DNA of 64,000 bases from Paraburkholderia sp. ZP32-5 (GTDB taxonomy: Bacteria > Pseudomonadota > Gammaproteobacteria > Burkholderiales > Burkholderiaceae). The notes under the pieces were generated by a model that saw nothing but the letters and a program-made list of their open reading frames with translations, did no database searches and was not told the origin of the DNA. How positions within the stretch are numbered: the first letter of the stretch is position 1; the number at the start of each line of letters is the position of its first letter. The translations under genes and the position numbers were made by a program. The stretch lies in assembly GCF_021390495.1 (NCBI RefSeq), contig NZ_JAJEJP010000001.1:2542001-2606000 (forward strand), given 5' to 3'. This document shows positions 45,126-54,561 of this stretch, one piece after another.

Positions 45126-46277
45126 TCAGGCGCGCGGTTCGACGACCCATGCGCCGTTGCGCTCGACCAGCACGCGGTCGAACGCGAATTCATCGAGATC
45201 GTGCTCGTGGCCAGGCAACGCCTGAATCACCACTTCGCCCGCATCGCGCAGCGCGGCGACCGCGACACGCAACGCTTCGTCATGCCGCCACGGCGCGAGA
45301 ATCGCGCTGCTGCGCGCTTCGATCGGCGAGATGCGCGCGACCTCGCGCAGATCGAGCGAAAAACCGGTTGCCGCGCGCGCACGGCCGTATGCCTGGCCAA
45401 CGTGGTCGTAACGGCCGCCGCGCGCGACCGCGTTAGGCACACCATCCACGTACGCGGAGAACATCACGCCGCTGTGGTACGCATAACCGCGCATATCCGC
45501 GAGATCGATCATCACTTCGGCGCCGTCGACCTGGCTCGCGAGAAACGCGAGATCGTCAAGCGCGCGAGCGATGGCCGGCGAATTCGGCAGACGCGCGCGG
45601 GCTTCGTCGAGCACCGACGCGTCGCCATAGAGCGTCGGCAGCGCGCGCAGCGAATCGCGGATCACCGGCGAGAGTTGTGCAGTCATTTCGACGAGGCGCG
45701 GCACGTCCTTGCCGGCGAGCGCGTCATAGAGCGTCTGGCCGAGTGCTTTAGCGGCCGGCTCGGCTTCGATCAATGCCGCAAGTACGCCCGCGTGGCACAG
45801 ATCGAGGCGCACCTTCGCGAGACCGGCAAGACGCAGCGCATCGAGCATCAGTTGCTGGATTTCGAGGTCTGCTTCGAGGCCCGCGTGGCCGTATATTTCA
45901 GCGCCGATCTGGATCTGCTCGCGCGTCGCGTGCAGGCCGCGCGGCCGCGTATGCGCGACGTTGCCCGCGTAGCAAAGACGCGTGACGCCCTGGCGGTTCA
46001 GCAGATGCGCGTCGATCCGCGCGACTTGCGGCGTGATGTCGGCGCGCAGGCCGAGCGTGCGGCCCGACAACTGATCGACGAGCTTGAAGGTGCGCAGATT
46101 CAGATCGTGGCCGCCGCCCGTCAGCAGCGACTCGAGGTATTCGAGCAGCGGCGGCATCACCATTTCGTAGCCGTACGAGCGGAAACGGTCCAGCAAATGA
46201 CGTCGCAATTCTTCGATCTTGCGGGCCTCCGACGGCAGCACGTCGGCAATATTCTCGGGAAGCAACCAGGTCGACAT
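45126..46277 (-). CDS. hisZ: ATP phosphoribosyltransferase regulatory subunit HisZ
   Basis: A catalytically inactive HisRS paralogue that partners the short HisG in histidine synthesis, 383 aa. It starts [20 protein letters not shown] and keeps class II aaRS-like blocks ([20 protein letters not shown] and [20 protein letters not shown]) but lacks the C-terminal anticodon-binding domain of HisRS. No hisG lies nearby. The true histidyl-tRNA synthetase gene is 8 kb upstream on the same strand. The frame stays open to 46436, but the ATG at 46275-46277 gives the conserved N-terminus. Confidence 0.94.
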   Translation of the reverse strand: MSTWLLPENIADVLPSEARKIEELRRHLLDRFRSYGYEMVMPPLLEYLESLLTGGGHDLNLRTFKLVDQLSGRTLGLRADITPQVARIDAHLLNRQGVTRLCYAGNVAHTRPRGLHATREQIQIGAEIYGHAGLEADLEIQQLMLDALRLAGLAKVRLDLCHAGVLAALIEAEPAAKALGQTLYDALAGKDVPRLVEMTAQLSPVIRDSLRALPTLYGDASVLDEARARLPNSPAIARALDDLAFLASQVDGAEVMIDLADMRGYAYHSGVMFSAYVDGVPNAVARGGRYDHVGQAYGRARAATGFSLDLREVARISPIEARSSAILAPWRHDEALRVAVAALRDAGEVVIQALPGHEHDLDEFAFDRVLVERNGAWVVEPRA

Positions 46278-46579
46278 CGATACAGTCCTACGGCGTTGAA
46301 CACGGCGTCTTGAAGCGCCGATGAATGAGTGTAATGGCGTGAAGCGGCTTGATTCTGGCGGGTGGTACGGGTACCGCCGGCGGTGCTTTGGCGACGCGCG
46401 CCGCGTCATGCCGACTCGCGCCGATTCCACGCGCAATGGCGGCGGATCAGCGCGTCGATCCTACGTTTTCCGCGAACAGCCGCACAACGCGGCGCGCGCC
46501 CCAACCTGCTCGCAATGTGCGGTGTTGTCGGCTCGTCCAACCCTTCACTGCCGGCTTCACGCTGGCGCCAGCCCGCCCG
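46278..46579. other. Intergenic region DUF2065 gene / hisZ
   Basis: A gap of 302 bp inside an otherwise dense same-strand gene row. I see no gene, terminator or convincing promoter in it. Confidence 0.4.
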
Positions 46580-46771
46580 TCAGGTCGCGATAAACAGCAG
46601 CACGAGCCCGAGCAACATCACGATGAGCCCGCCGACGCGAATATGATGCGGCGGCCGCTCCGCTATTTTACGGAACGTATCGCGCCAGGCACTCGGAAAA
46701 ACGAACGGAAACATCCCTTCGATAATCAGCATCAGTGCGATCGCGAGCAGTAACGAGCCGGCTATGTCCAT
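46580..46771 (-). CDS. DUF2065 (YjeT-like) small membrane protein
   Basis: A 63-aa protein of unknown function. Two hydrophobic segments (GSLLLAIALMLIIEGMFPFV and IRVGGLIVMLLGLVLLFI) flank a short basic loop (WRDTFRKIAERPPHH), a helical hairpin in the inner membrane. It is the E. coli YjeT position, between hflC and purA, and the conserved placement suggests a link to the HflKC complex. The ATG at 46769-46771 is used; the upstream part of the open frame overlaps hflC and is rejected. Confidence 0.88.
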   Translation of the reverse strand: MDIAGSLLLAIALMLIIEGMFPFVFPSAWRDTFRKIAERPPHHIRVGGLIVMLLGLVLLFIAT

Positions 46772-46814
46772 GCAATTGAAGCGGCCGCGATGCGGATGCC
46801 GCGGCCTTCGGTAA

Positions 46815-47720
46815 TCAGCGTTTGCGCGGAGTCGGCGCGGAAGCGTCCGGGGGCGTGCCACCGGTCGGGCTACGCATGAAGCGGAAGAACTCGCTGTTCG
46901 AGTCGACCACGATCAGATCGCCCGGTTTGAAGGTCTTCCGGTACGCCTGCATGCTCTGATAGAACTGATAAAACTGCGGGTCCTTGCCGAATGCCTCGGC
47001 GGCGATTTCCGCGGCCTGTGCATCGCCTTCGCCGCGAATGCCCTGCGCCTTGGCGAGACCGTCGGCGAGCACCGATTGCTGCTCCTTCAACGCGTCGGCA
47101 CGGATCTGATTGGCTTGCTCGGTGCCCTTCGCGCGCTCGTCGGCGGCGATCTGTTCGCGCGCAGCGATCATGCGCTTGAATACCGAATCCGCCATCGCCG
47201 CCGGGAAATCGACACGCGTGAGCTGCACGTCCACCACCGATACGCCGAGCGAAGCCGCGCCCTTGTCCATCGCGCCGCGCGCATCTTCGGCGACGGCCTG
47301 CTGTTTGGCGAGCGCATCGGACAGCGTGAACTTGCCGAAGGCATCGCTGAGCGCGGTACGCGACAGCAACGCGAGCCGGTCCGGCAGGCTCTGCACGTCG
47401 CCCTTCGTTTCGGCGAGCAGCTTCAGCGGATCGGTCACGCGGAACTTGATGACCGGATTGACGAGCAGATCGGTCTTGTCCGATGTGACGAAATGATCTT
47501 CGTCAGGCGCATCGACGGACTGGATACGGTTGTCGACCAGCGTGACCGTTTGCAGCGGCGGCGGCAGCTTCACGTGCACGCCGGGACCGAGCAAGGTGGG
47601 CGCCGAGTCGCCGCGCCCGGACAGCACGGCCATATGCCGTTGATCGACGACGAACACCATCGACGATGCGGCGAACACCACGATGACGACGGCAACGACG
47701 AGCGCAATGATTCTGTTCAT
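46815..47720 (-). CDS. hflC: HflC, SPFH-domain modulator of FtsH protease
   Basis: Forms with HflK a large cage around FtsH in the inner membrane that controls membrane-protein degradation. It has 301 aa. One N-terminal membrane helix (IIALVVAVVIVVFAASSMVF) is followed by the SPFH/band 7 domain (VDQRHMAVLSGRGD, then GPGVHVKLPPPLQTVTLVDN) and a long helical region (MIAAREQIAADERAKGTEQA). The tail is Pro/Thr-rich. It lies 13 bp downstream of hflK. Confidence 0.97.
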   Translation of the reverse strand: MNRIIALVVAVVIVVFAASSMVFVVDQRHMAVLSGRGDSAPTLLGPGVHVKLPPPLQTVTLVDNRIQSVDAPDEDHFVTSDKTDLLVNPVIKFRVTDPLKLLAETKGDVQSLPDRLALLSRTALSDAFGKFTLSDALAKQQAVAEDARGAMDKGAASLGVSVVDVQLTRVDFPAAMADSVFKRMIAAREQIAADERAKGTEQANQIRADALKEQQSVLADGLAKAQGIRGEGDAQAAEIAAEAFGKDPQFYQFYQSMQAYRKTFKPGDLIVVDSNSEFFRFMRSPTGGTPPDASAPTPRKR

Positions 47721-47733
47721 ATTCGTGCGCTCC

Positions 47734-49131
47734 TTATTGAACGTCGTCTTCGCGCAGGCGATTGCGGAACGCCTCGCGCGAACGCAGCGATGCGGCGCTC
47801 GGCCGGCTTGCCGGCGCAGGCGCGGAAGCCGCCGCAGGGCCGGAGGCGGCGTCGGCGGATGCGCCAGCGGCGGCGCCCGTGTCGGCAGCCGATGCGGCCG
47901 ACGGCGCGGGCGCCGCCGCTGCCTGCGGCGCGCTCGCGGCGGCAGTGCCCGACGCAGCCGCGGCCGCCCGCCGCTCGCGATTCTGTTCGACCAGCCGGTC
48001 TAGCGGCAGATACAGCACGTTGTTGCCGTTCTTCGCATCGACGAACACCTTGGTCGCGTTCGAATAGATCTGCTGCATGGTTTCCATGTACAGGCGGAAG
48101 CGCACGAGCGCCGGCGCCTTCGAATATTGCGCATAGACCTGCTTGAAGCGCTCGGCCTCGGCTTGTGCCTCGCCAACCGTGTTCTGGCTGTAGGTCGTCG
48201 CGTCCTCGATCTGGCGTGCGACATCGGCCTTCGCGCGCGGCAGCAGATCAGCCGCATAGGCTTGCGCATCGCGCTTCACGCGCTCGTTTTCGTCGTGTAC
48301 CCGGGCGGCGTCGTCGAATGCGGGTTGCACCTGTTCGGGTACCTGCACACCCTGGATCGTCACGTTCGTCACCGCGAGACCGGATTGATACTGATCGAGC
48401 GATTGCTGGATCGACGCGATCAATTGTTGACGCAGCGTTTCATGATCCTGGCCGAGCACCTCGCTGGTACTCTGCGCGCCGACGATGCTGCGCACCGCCG
48501 CTTGCGCGGCATACATCACGCTCTGATCGGGATCGACGCCGCGGAAAAGATAATCGGTGGGTTTGCGGATCTGGTATTGAACCGCGAAGCGCACGTCGAC
48601 GATATCGCCGTCATGCGTGAGCATCGACGAATCCTTCACGTTGGCGAGACGCACGACGTTGGTGCGGCCGATTTCGACCTGATGGATCTGCGCGACGTTG
48701 ACGAACTCGTGCGATTCGAACGGATACGGCAGGCGCCAGTGCACGCCCTGCTCCGCCGTGTAGCGATACTTGCCGAATTGCATCACGACGGCGGCCTGAC
48801 CGTCCTGCACGACGAACACGCCGCTGCCGAGATAGATCGCGACCAGCACGCCGATCACAATGCCGACGCCGATGCGCGCACCGCGCCCATTGTCCGGACG
48901 GCCGCCACCGACACCGCCGCCTTTGCGCCCGAAGATCCGGCTCAGACGCCGGTTGAAATCGCGCCACATTTCATCGAGATCGGGCGGACCTTCACCGTCG
49001 CGGCCCGGCCGCTTCGGATCGTTCGGCCGTTGCCGGTCGCCATTGCCGTCACCCCGGCCCCAGCGCGGATCGTTCAGAGAAAGCAGGGCGCGCATACGCA
49101 GCCAGATACTCCGCTCGTTGTAATCGTTCAC
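47734..49131 (-). CDS. hflK: HflK, SPFH-domain modulator of FtsH protease
   Basis: Partner of HflC, 465 aa. A Gly/Arg/Asp-rich cytoplasmic N-terminus of about 90 residues (GKGDGNG-type, with DEMWRDFNRRLSRIFGRKGG) precedes one membrane helix (IGVGIVIGVLVAIYLGSGVF). The SPFH domain includes VVMQFGKYRYTAEQGVHWRL and YQIRKPTDYLFRGVDPDQSV. The C-terminal 95 residues are Ala/Ser-rich low-complexity, longer than in E. coli HflK. It lies between hflX (49 bp upstream) and hflC (13 bp downstream). Confidence 0.97.
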   Translation of the reverse strand: MNDYNERSIWLRMRALLSLNDPRWGRGDGNGDRQRPNDPKRPGRDGEGPPDLDEMWRDFNRRLSRIFGRKGGGVGGGRPDNGRGARIGVGIVIGVLVAIYLGSGVFVVQDGQAAVVMQFGKYRYTAEQGVHWRLPYPFESHEFVNVAQIHQVEIGRTNVVRLANVKDSSMLTHDGDIVDVRFAVQYQIRKPTDYLFRGVDPDQSVMYAAQAAVRSIVGAQSTSEVLGQDHETLRQQLIASIQQSLDQYQSGLAVTNVTIQGVQVPEQVQPAFDDAARVHDENERVKRDAQAYAADLLPRAKADVARQIEDATTYSQNTVGEAQAEAERFKQVYAQYSKAPALVRFRLYMETMQQIYSNATKVFVDAKNGNNVLYLPLDRLVEQNRERRAAAAASGTAAASAPQAAAAPAPSAASAADTGAAAGASADAASGPAAASAPAPASRPSAASLRSREAFRNRLREDDVQ

Positions 49132-49180
49132 CTGTGTTCGTTCACCAGAGTAGACAGCGGGTCAGTGCAATTGGAACGGG

Positions 49181-50395
49181 TCAGTGCCCGAGTTCTGGAA
49201 CCTTGTGGTTATCGCGCGGTTCTGCCAGACGGTCGTGTTGCGACGGGTCGAGCGGCGTATCGACAAGCGGTTCAGCGGTAGCGATTTCAGCGATGGCAGC
49301 GCGCAGCGCATCAAGCCCCTGGCCCGTGCGAGCGCTCAAAAAGACGCGCGAAATATTACCATACTCATCACGCTCAACCGCGTCCCCACGGGCCGCCAGT
49401 TCAGGTACCGCGTCGATCTTGTTGAACACCAGAACCTGCCGGATCGTGTCCGCGCCGATCGCGTGCAACACCTCGTTGACCTGGTCGATCTGATCGAGCC
49501 GCACCGCGCTCGATGCATCGACGACATGCAGCAGCAGATCCGCGTGAATGGTTTCCTCGAGCGTTGCGCGAAACGCCGCGACGAGCTGGTGCGGCAGCTC
49601 GCGGATAAACCCGACCGTATCGGACACCACCACCTGCCCTGCCTCGTCGCCGAGATAGACGCGCCGCGACGTGGTGTCGAGGGTGGCGAAGAGTTGGTCC
49701 GCCGCGTAGGCCTGCGCCTTGGTGAGCGCATTGAACAGCGTCGACTTGCCCGCGTTCGTATAGCCGACGAGCGACACCGACATGGTTTGATTCCGACTGC
49801 GCGCGCGACGCTGCGTGCCGTGCTGGCGACGCAGTTTATCGAGCCGGATCTTGAGCGCCTTGATGCGTTCGCCGATCAGCCGGCGGTCGGTTTCGAGCTG
49901 TGTTTCACCGGGACCGCGCAAACCGATACCGCCCTTCTGGCGTTCGAGGTGGGTCCATGCGCGAATCAGCCGCGTCGACAGATATTGCAGTTGCGCGAGC
50001 TCGACCTGCAGCTTGCCTTCGTGGCTGCGGGCGCGTTGCGCAAAAATATCGAGGATCAGGCTGGTGCGATCGACCACGCGACGATTAAGCGCCCGCTCCA
50101 GATTACGCTGCTGCGCCGGAGCGAGAGCGTGATTGAAGATCACGAGTTCGATGTCGTTCGCTTCGCATGCAAGGCGCAATTCTTCGGCCTTGCCGCTACC
50201 AACGAACATCTTCGCGTCGGGGCTGGAACGGCGCCCGGTGAGGGTGACTACGGGATTCGCCCCCGCGCTTTGCGCGAGCAGGCTGAGTTCTTCGAGACTG
50301 GCTTCGAAATCGATCTTGCCGAAGTCGATGCCGACGAGCGCTGCATTGATCAAATTGGAGGGTATCAAAATGACGCGGCCGGGAATGATCGCCAA
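49181..50395 (-). CDS. hflX: Ribosome-associated GTPase HflX
   Basis: A GTPase that binds and splits stalled or stressed 70S ribosomes, about 390-404 aa. The N-terminal glycine-rich HflX domain includes AKMFVGSGKAEELRLACEA, GKLQVELAQLQYLSTRLIRA and GIGLRGPGETQLETDRRLI. The G domain follows: G1 VGYTNAGKSTLFN, G3 DTVGFI and G4 NKID. No ATG fits the start. The TTG at 50393-50395 (MAIIPGR) is given here; the TTG at 50351-50353 (reading INAALVGIDFGKIDFE) is equally possible. It is directly downstream of hfq, as in E. coli. Confidence 0.94.
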   Translation of the reverse strand: MAIIPGRVILIPSNLINAALVGIDFGKIDFEASLEELSLLAQSAGANPVVTLTGRRSSPDAKMFVGSGKAEELRLACEANDIELVIFNHALAPAQQRNLERALNRRVVDRTSLILDIFAQRARSHEGKLQVELAQLQYLSTRLIRAWTHLERQKGGIGLRGPGETQLETDRRLIGERIKALKIRLDKLRRQHGTQRRARSRNQTMSVSLVGYTNAGKSTLFNALTKAQAYAADQLFATLDTTSRRVYLGDEAGQVVVSDTVGFIRELPHQLVAAFRATLEETIHADLLLHVVDASSAVRLDQIDQVNEVLHAIGADTIRQVLVFNKIDAVPELAARGDAVERDEYGNISRVFLSARTGQGLDALRAAIAEIATAEPLVDTPLDPSQHDRLAEPRDNHKVPELGH

Positions 50396-50425
50396 CGGGC
50401 GACGCTGTGCCGGCCGCGACGAGGG

Positions 50426-50662
50426 TTAGGACTGTTCGGAATCCGGGTGGAAATTCACCGGGCGGGCCGGCACGACCGTCGAAATGGCGTGCTTGTAGAC
50501 CATCTGGGTGACCGTATTCCGGAGCAACACGACGTACTGGTCGAACGATTCGATGTTCCCTTGAAGCTTGATGCCGTTGACAAGGTAGATCGACACCGGC
50601 ACATGCTCTTTACGCAGTGCGTTCAAAAACGGGTCTTGTAACAATTGCCCTTTGTTGCTCAT
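50426..50662 (-). CDS. hfq: RNA chaperone Hfq
   Basis: An Sm-like hexameric protein that pairs small RNAs with mRNAs, 78 aa. The Sm1 motif is [20 protein letters not shown] and the Sm2 motif is in [10 protein letters not shown]. Gln9-region, Phe (FDQYVVLL) and Tyr-Lys-His residues of the proximal U-binding site are present. The C-terminal tail is short ([14 protein letters not shown]) compared with E. coli's 102 aa. A GGAG site is 6 nt before the ATG. A minus-strand TATAGT near 50739-50744 may be part of a promoter with a GC-rich, unclear -35. Confidence 0.98.
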   Translation of the reverse strand: MSNKGQLLQDPFLNALRKEHVPVSIYLVNGIKLQGNIESFDQYVVLLRNTVTQMVYKHAISTVVPARPVNFHPDSEQS

Positions 50663-50827
50663 AGCAAACTCCGTATTTTTTTGCAGGTTGACTTAATTGG
50701 CGCCGAAGAAAAAGAGATCCGCCGCCAATCGCTACACTATAGCTGATTTTCATTTCTGCGCGCGGACCGGGGCGATGCGCCCAAACCCAACACGCACGCG
50801 GGTTTCAGCCTGAGATCCAACCTGGTT

Positions 50828-52165
50828 TCAGCCTTTGTCCGCGTAAGGGTTCGTCGACGATCTGAACTCTATTCGCAATGGAGTCCCTGTTAGCTTGAAA
50901 GTTTCCCGGAAGCGATTTTCCAGATAACGCTTATACGTATCGGTGATCGCATCGAGCGCATTGCCGTGAATCACGATAATCGGCGGATTCTGCCCGCCCT
51001 GGTGCGCATAGCGCAGCTTCGGCCGCACCGGCCCGCGACGGCGAGGCTGCTGGAACTCCACCGCTTCGATCAATGCGCGCGTCAGCTTCGGCGTCGGCAG
51101 CTTCGACATCGCGGCCGTGTAGGCATCGTCGACCGAGCGCATCAATGGCCCGATTCCGGTTTTTTCCGCGGCGGAAATGAAGTGGAATTTGGCGAAGTCC
51201 AGAAATTTTAGTTTGCGCTCGAGGTCGGCCTTGGTGCGCTCGCGCACATGTGGATCGAGACCGTCCCACTTGTTCACGCCCACCACCAGCGCGCGGCCTT
51301 GCTCGACAACGAAGCCGGCGATGTGCGCGTCCTGATCGGAAATGTCCTGGCGCGCATCGAGCAGCAGGATCACGACATTCGCGTCGGAGATCGACTGCAG
51401 CGTCTTCACCACCGAGAACTTCTCGATCGCTTCGAACACCTTGCCGCGGCGGCGCAGACCGGCCGTGTCGATCAGCGTGTACGGCTTGCCCTGGCGTTCG
51501 AAATCGACGTAGATCGAGTCGCGTGTGGTGCCCGGCATGTCGAACGCGATCACCCGCTCCTCGCCGACCAAAGCGTTGATCAGCGTCGACTTGCCGACGT
51601 TCGGCCGCCCGACGATCGCGATCTTCACGCCACGCGTCTGCTTGTCTTCGTCACTCTCTTCCGGCTGGCCGGCGTAGGCGACTTCGAGTGCCTCGTTGAT
51701 CATTTCGGTCACGCCGTCGCCGTGCGCGGCCGAAATCGCCCGCGGGTCACCCAGCCCGAGTTCGTAGAAGTCGGCCGCGACGTTCGCGTACTTCATGCCC
51801 TCGGCCTTGTTGACGACGAGGAAGATCGGCCGACCGACCTTGCGCAGGTAATCGGCGATCGACTTGTCCTGCGGCGCGAGACCATTGCGGCCATCGACGA
51901 TGAATACGACGATGTCCGATTCCTCGACCGCCTGACGAGTTTGGCGCGCCATCTCGTGCAGGATGCCATCCTTCGCGACCGGTTCGAATCCGCCGGTGTC
52001 GACGACCAGATACGGCCGCTCGCCGGTGCGTCCTTCGCCATAATGGCGATCGCGCGTAAGACCGGGCAGGTCGGCAACCAGCGCGTCACGCGAGCGCGTG
52101 AGGCGGTTGAACAGCGTGGATTTCCCCACATTGGGGCGCCCAACGAGGGCAATAACGGGTTTCAT
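50828..52165 (-). CDS. der: Ribosome biogenesis GTPase Der (EngA)
   Basis: A double GTPase needed for 50S assembly, 445 aa. The first G domain has [20 protein letters not shown] and DTGGFEP; the second has [29 protein letters not shown] and NKWD. The C-terminal KH-like domain contains [12 protein letters not shown] and [13 protein letters not shown]. The frame is open upstream to 52237, but the ATG at 52163-52165 gives the standard start [13 protein letters not shown] strong terminator lies between bamB and der, so der may begin a new transcript, although I see no clear promoter. Confidence 0.97.
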   Translation of the reverse strand: MKPVIALVGRPNVGKSTLFNRLTRSRDALVADLPGLTRDRHYGEGRTGERPYLVVDTGGFEPVAKDGILHEMARQTRQAVEESDIVVFIVDGRNGLAPQDKSIADYLRKVGRPIFLVVNKAEGMKYANVAADFYELGLGDPRAISAAHGDGVTEMINEALEVAYAGQPEESDEDKQTRGVKIAIVGRPNVGKSTLINALVGEERVIAFDMPGTTRDSIYVDFERQGKPYTLIDTAGLRRRGKVFEAIEKFSVVKTLQSISDANVVILLLDARQDISDQDAHIAGFVVEQGRALVVGVNKWDGLDPHVRERTKADLERKLKFLDFAKFHFISAAEKTGIGPLMRSVDDAYTAAMSKLPTPKLTRALIEAVEFQQPRRRGPVRPKLRYAHQGGQNPPIIVIHGNALDAITDTYKRYLENRFRETFKLTGTPLRIEFRSSTNPYADKG

Positions 52166-52644
52166 CTGATGTTGTTCACGGTGAAACGCGGGATCGGAAC
52201 CGATCGCTCGCGTAGCGACGCCAGGCGGCCGCCACACGGCGGAGTTCCGACGAAATTATCACGAATTCGGCCAGCTTCGGATGCACGTTCGAGATGCGCA
52301 TCCGTGCTGACAGGGGTGGGTTGCGCGGGCGGCGCACCGAAGAGTCGCGAGGAGAGTCGCCAGCTTCGGACTTTTCGTTCGACGGCACTCGCCATTTCTG
52401 TCTCGCGGCCCCGCCCTGCTACCGCTGAAAAGCGCGTGTGCCGCGTCGTTGCGGCGGTGGGCTCAGCACAATCAGTCCGGCTTGCCGGACCAGCCCTTCC
52501 AATGCCTTTTTCTATTGGATCCGCGCGCAACGCGCGACAGACAACTTGCTAACTAAGCCGGCTCGGAAACCGACTCAAACCTTAATTAAAAAGCGCGCGG
52601 CCGGCAAAGCCGGCCTGCGCGCCAGAACTGCACGCCTCGCTCGA
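52166..52644. other. Intergenic region bamB / der
   Basis: A 479-bp gap holding the bamB terminator (52583-52622) and a smaller perfect hairpin GTCCGGC-TT-GCCGGAC at 52475-52490. No convincing der promoter and no gene were found. Open frames here are of poor composition and lack start signals. Confidence 0.45.
52583..52622 (-). terminator. Terminator of bamB
   Basis: A long GC stem with one bulge: the minus strand reads GCGCGCAGGCCGGC, TTT, GCCGGCCGCGCGC and then TTTTTAATTAA. It is 22 nt past the bamB stop. It implies that the ndk-to-bamB genes and the der-to-phosphoribosyltransferase genes are separate transcripts, unless read-through occurs. Confidence 0.85.
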
Positions 52645-53790
52645 TCAGCGCGGGCGATAACCGAACAGGCCGCCGTCGCGCGTCTGTACGACCAGCGTGT
52701 CGCCAGCCAGCACAGGTGCCGCGGTGATCGCGCTGCCGTCGGTCTTCACGCGCGCGACGAGCACGCCATCCGACGTCGACAGGAAGTGCAGGAAGCCCTT
52801 GTAGTCGCCGAACACGGCCGCGCGGCCCAGCAACATCGGCACACTCAGATCGCGGTTCTTCAGCGACTCGTTCTTCCACAGCACCGAGCCGTTGTTCACA
52901 TCGAACGCGGACACGACCGACCAGTCGTCCGCGGCGACCACGCTGCGCTCATCCTGCGCAAGGCCGGTCGTGCTCGAAAATGCCTTGCTCCACAATGAGC
53001 GGCCCGAATTCGCGTCGAAGCAACCAATTTGCCCCTGGAACGTCACCGCGCAGGTTTGCGAACCGATGAGCGTCGGCGGACCGGTTACGTCGTTGATACG
53101 CTCGACTTCGGTCACGCCCTTCGGATAGGACACCGGCGTCTGCCAGTATGCGTCGCCCGTTTGCAGGTTGATTGCGGCGAATGAGCCGCCCGGGAAACCA
53201 GCCAGCACCGCGGCATCGCCCGCGAAGGTCATACCCGATGACACGCGCAGGTTCAGCGGCACCGCACGGTTGCGGAAGTTCCACTTCTGCTCGCCCGTTT
53301 GCGCATTGAACGCGACGATCTGACCGTCGATCGTGCGCACCACCACGAGACCGTTGCCGACGAGCGGCGGCGAGATGATTTCGCCCGGCGCCTTGGCCGT
53401 CCACAGTTGCTTGCCGTCCGCGCCGAGCACGTACACGTCGCCCTTCAGACCGCCGACCGCCGTGAGCGTGCCGTCGCTACCGACGCCCGCGGACAGGTCG
53501 TCATGCAGCTTGGTGCGCCAGATATCCTTGCCGGTTTGCGCGTCGATCTTGGCGACCGTGCCGTTCGCGCCAGCCGCGTACACAGCATTGCCGAGCGCAA
53601 CCGGCGAGAACAGGTAACGGCCCGCCTTGCCTACGCTCGCCGACCAGGACTGCTGCACATCGAGTACGGGTTTGAACTCGGTGAGCGGCGTCGGCACACG
53701 GCGCTCGTCTTTCGTGGATGAGCAAGCCGCCATCGTGAGCACGGTCATCGCACAGATAACGGGCACGGCGTAACGTTTCAGCAGATTCAT
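52645..53790 (-). CDS. bamB: Outer-membrane assembly lipoprotein BamB
   Basis: A beta-propeller accessory of the BAM complex that inserts outer-membrane proteins, 381 aa. The lipoprotein signal ends AMTVLTMAACSS. The mature part is a series of PQQ-like blades (for example IDAQTGKDIWRTKL, LGADGKQLWTAKAPGE, FNAQTGEQKWNFRNR and FDVNNGSVLWKNES). The start is MNLLKRYAV at 53788-53790; an ATG five codons upstream (53805) is possible. It is 78 bp downstream of the yfgM gene. Confidence 0.96.
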   Translation of the reverse strand: MNLLKRYAVPVICAMTVLTMAACSSTKDERRVPTPLTEFKPVLDVQQSWSASVGKAGRYLFSPVALGNAVYAAGANGTVAKIDAQTGKDIWRTKLHDDLSAGVGSDGTLTAVGGLKGDVYVLGADGKQLWTAKAPGEIISPPLVGNGLVVVRTIDGQIVAFNAQTGEQKWNFRNRAVPLNLRVSSGMTFAGDAAVLAGFPGGSFAAINLQTGDAYWQTPVSYPKGVTEVERINDVTGPPTLIGSQTCAVTFQGQIGCFDANSGRSLWSKAFSSTTGLAQDERSVVAADDWSVVSAFDVNNGSVLWKNESLKNRDLSVPMLLGRAAVFGDYKGFLHFLSTSDGVLVARVKTDGSAITAAPVLAGDTLVVQTRDGGLFGYRPR

Positions 53791-53868
53791 CGGTGGACGA
53801 AGCATTCAGGAAATTAATTAAAGGAGACCGCGTTCCGGTCGTGGCTCGCGGCGCGCCGCGTGGGACGC

Positions 53869-54495
53869 TCAGCCGCCGAGTGCATCCAGCTTGAACTGGA
53901 TCAACTGGCGCGCCGAAGTATCGCTCTTCGAGAGCGAGTCGAGCGCGAGCTTGTAGGCCGTGCGCGCATCGTCACGCTTGCCCTGGGCCGCGAGCAGGTC
54001 TCCGCGACGGTCCGCCACGACGCCCTTGAATGCATCGGATGGCTCGGCCAGCAGCGCGAGCCCCTGGTCGTACGCCTTGTCGTCGAGCAGCAGCGACGCC
54101 ATGCGCAGCTTCGCGATCTGCTTGAACTCGTCGTCTTTCGCGTGATCGATTGCCCACTGCAGTTGCGCCTTCGCGCCGGCTTCGTCGCCGGCAATGTACA
54201 GCGCCTTGGCGGCGCCCAGCGCGGTCATCTGCGCGTAAGCGGTGCGGCCGAACTTGTCTTCCATGTCGGTGGCGACGCGCGTGACCTGCGCCTTGTCGCC
54301 GGATGCCACCGCCTGCTGCACCTGGTCATAGAGCACCGCGGCTTCCGCTGCCTGGCGGCGCTGCCAGAAATTCCAGCCGTTCCAGCCCGCGCCCGCCAGC
54401 AACACCACCAGCACGATCCACGTGGTCGCATTGCCCCACTGCGCCCACCATGCCTTCAGACCTTCAATCGATTCTTGTTCGTCGTGGTAACTCAT
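53869..54495 (-). CDS. yfgM: YfgM-family ancillary SecYEG/chaperone protein (TPR)
   Basis: An inner-membrane protein of 208 aa that in E. coli associates with the Sec translocon and PpiD. It begins MSYHDEQESIEGLKAWWAQW, then one membrane helix (ATTWIVLVVLLAGAGW) and a periplasmic TPR-like region (TDMEDKFGRTAYAQMTALGA, then DEFKQIAKLRMASLLLDDKA). It sits between hisS and bamB exactly as in E. coli. Function is assigned by family and position. Confidence 0.93.
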   Translation of the reverse strand: MSYHDEQESIEGLKAWWAQWGNATTWIVLVVLLAGAGWNGWNFWQRRQAAEAAVLYDQVQQAVASGDKAQVTRVATDMEDKFGRTAYAQMTALGAAKALYIAGDEAGAKAQLQWAIDHAKDDEFKQIAKLRMASLLLDDKAYDQGLALLAEPSDAFKGVVADRRGDLLAAQGKRDDARTAYKLALDSLSKSDTSARQLIQFKLDALGG

Positions 54496-54561
54496 TGCCC
54501 GGCGATTTCCTCTTTCTTGCTATATGTGCGTGTCGAGCCAGCCGGCCCGATGACATCGCGA

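Noticed and set aside
52162..52530. Small minus-strand gene between bamB and der
   Set aside because: The open frame has random-looking composition, overlaps the der start and lacks a ribosome-binding site.
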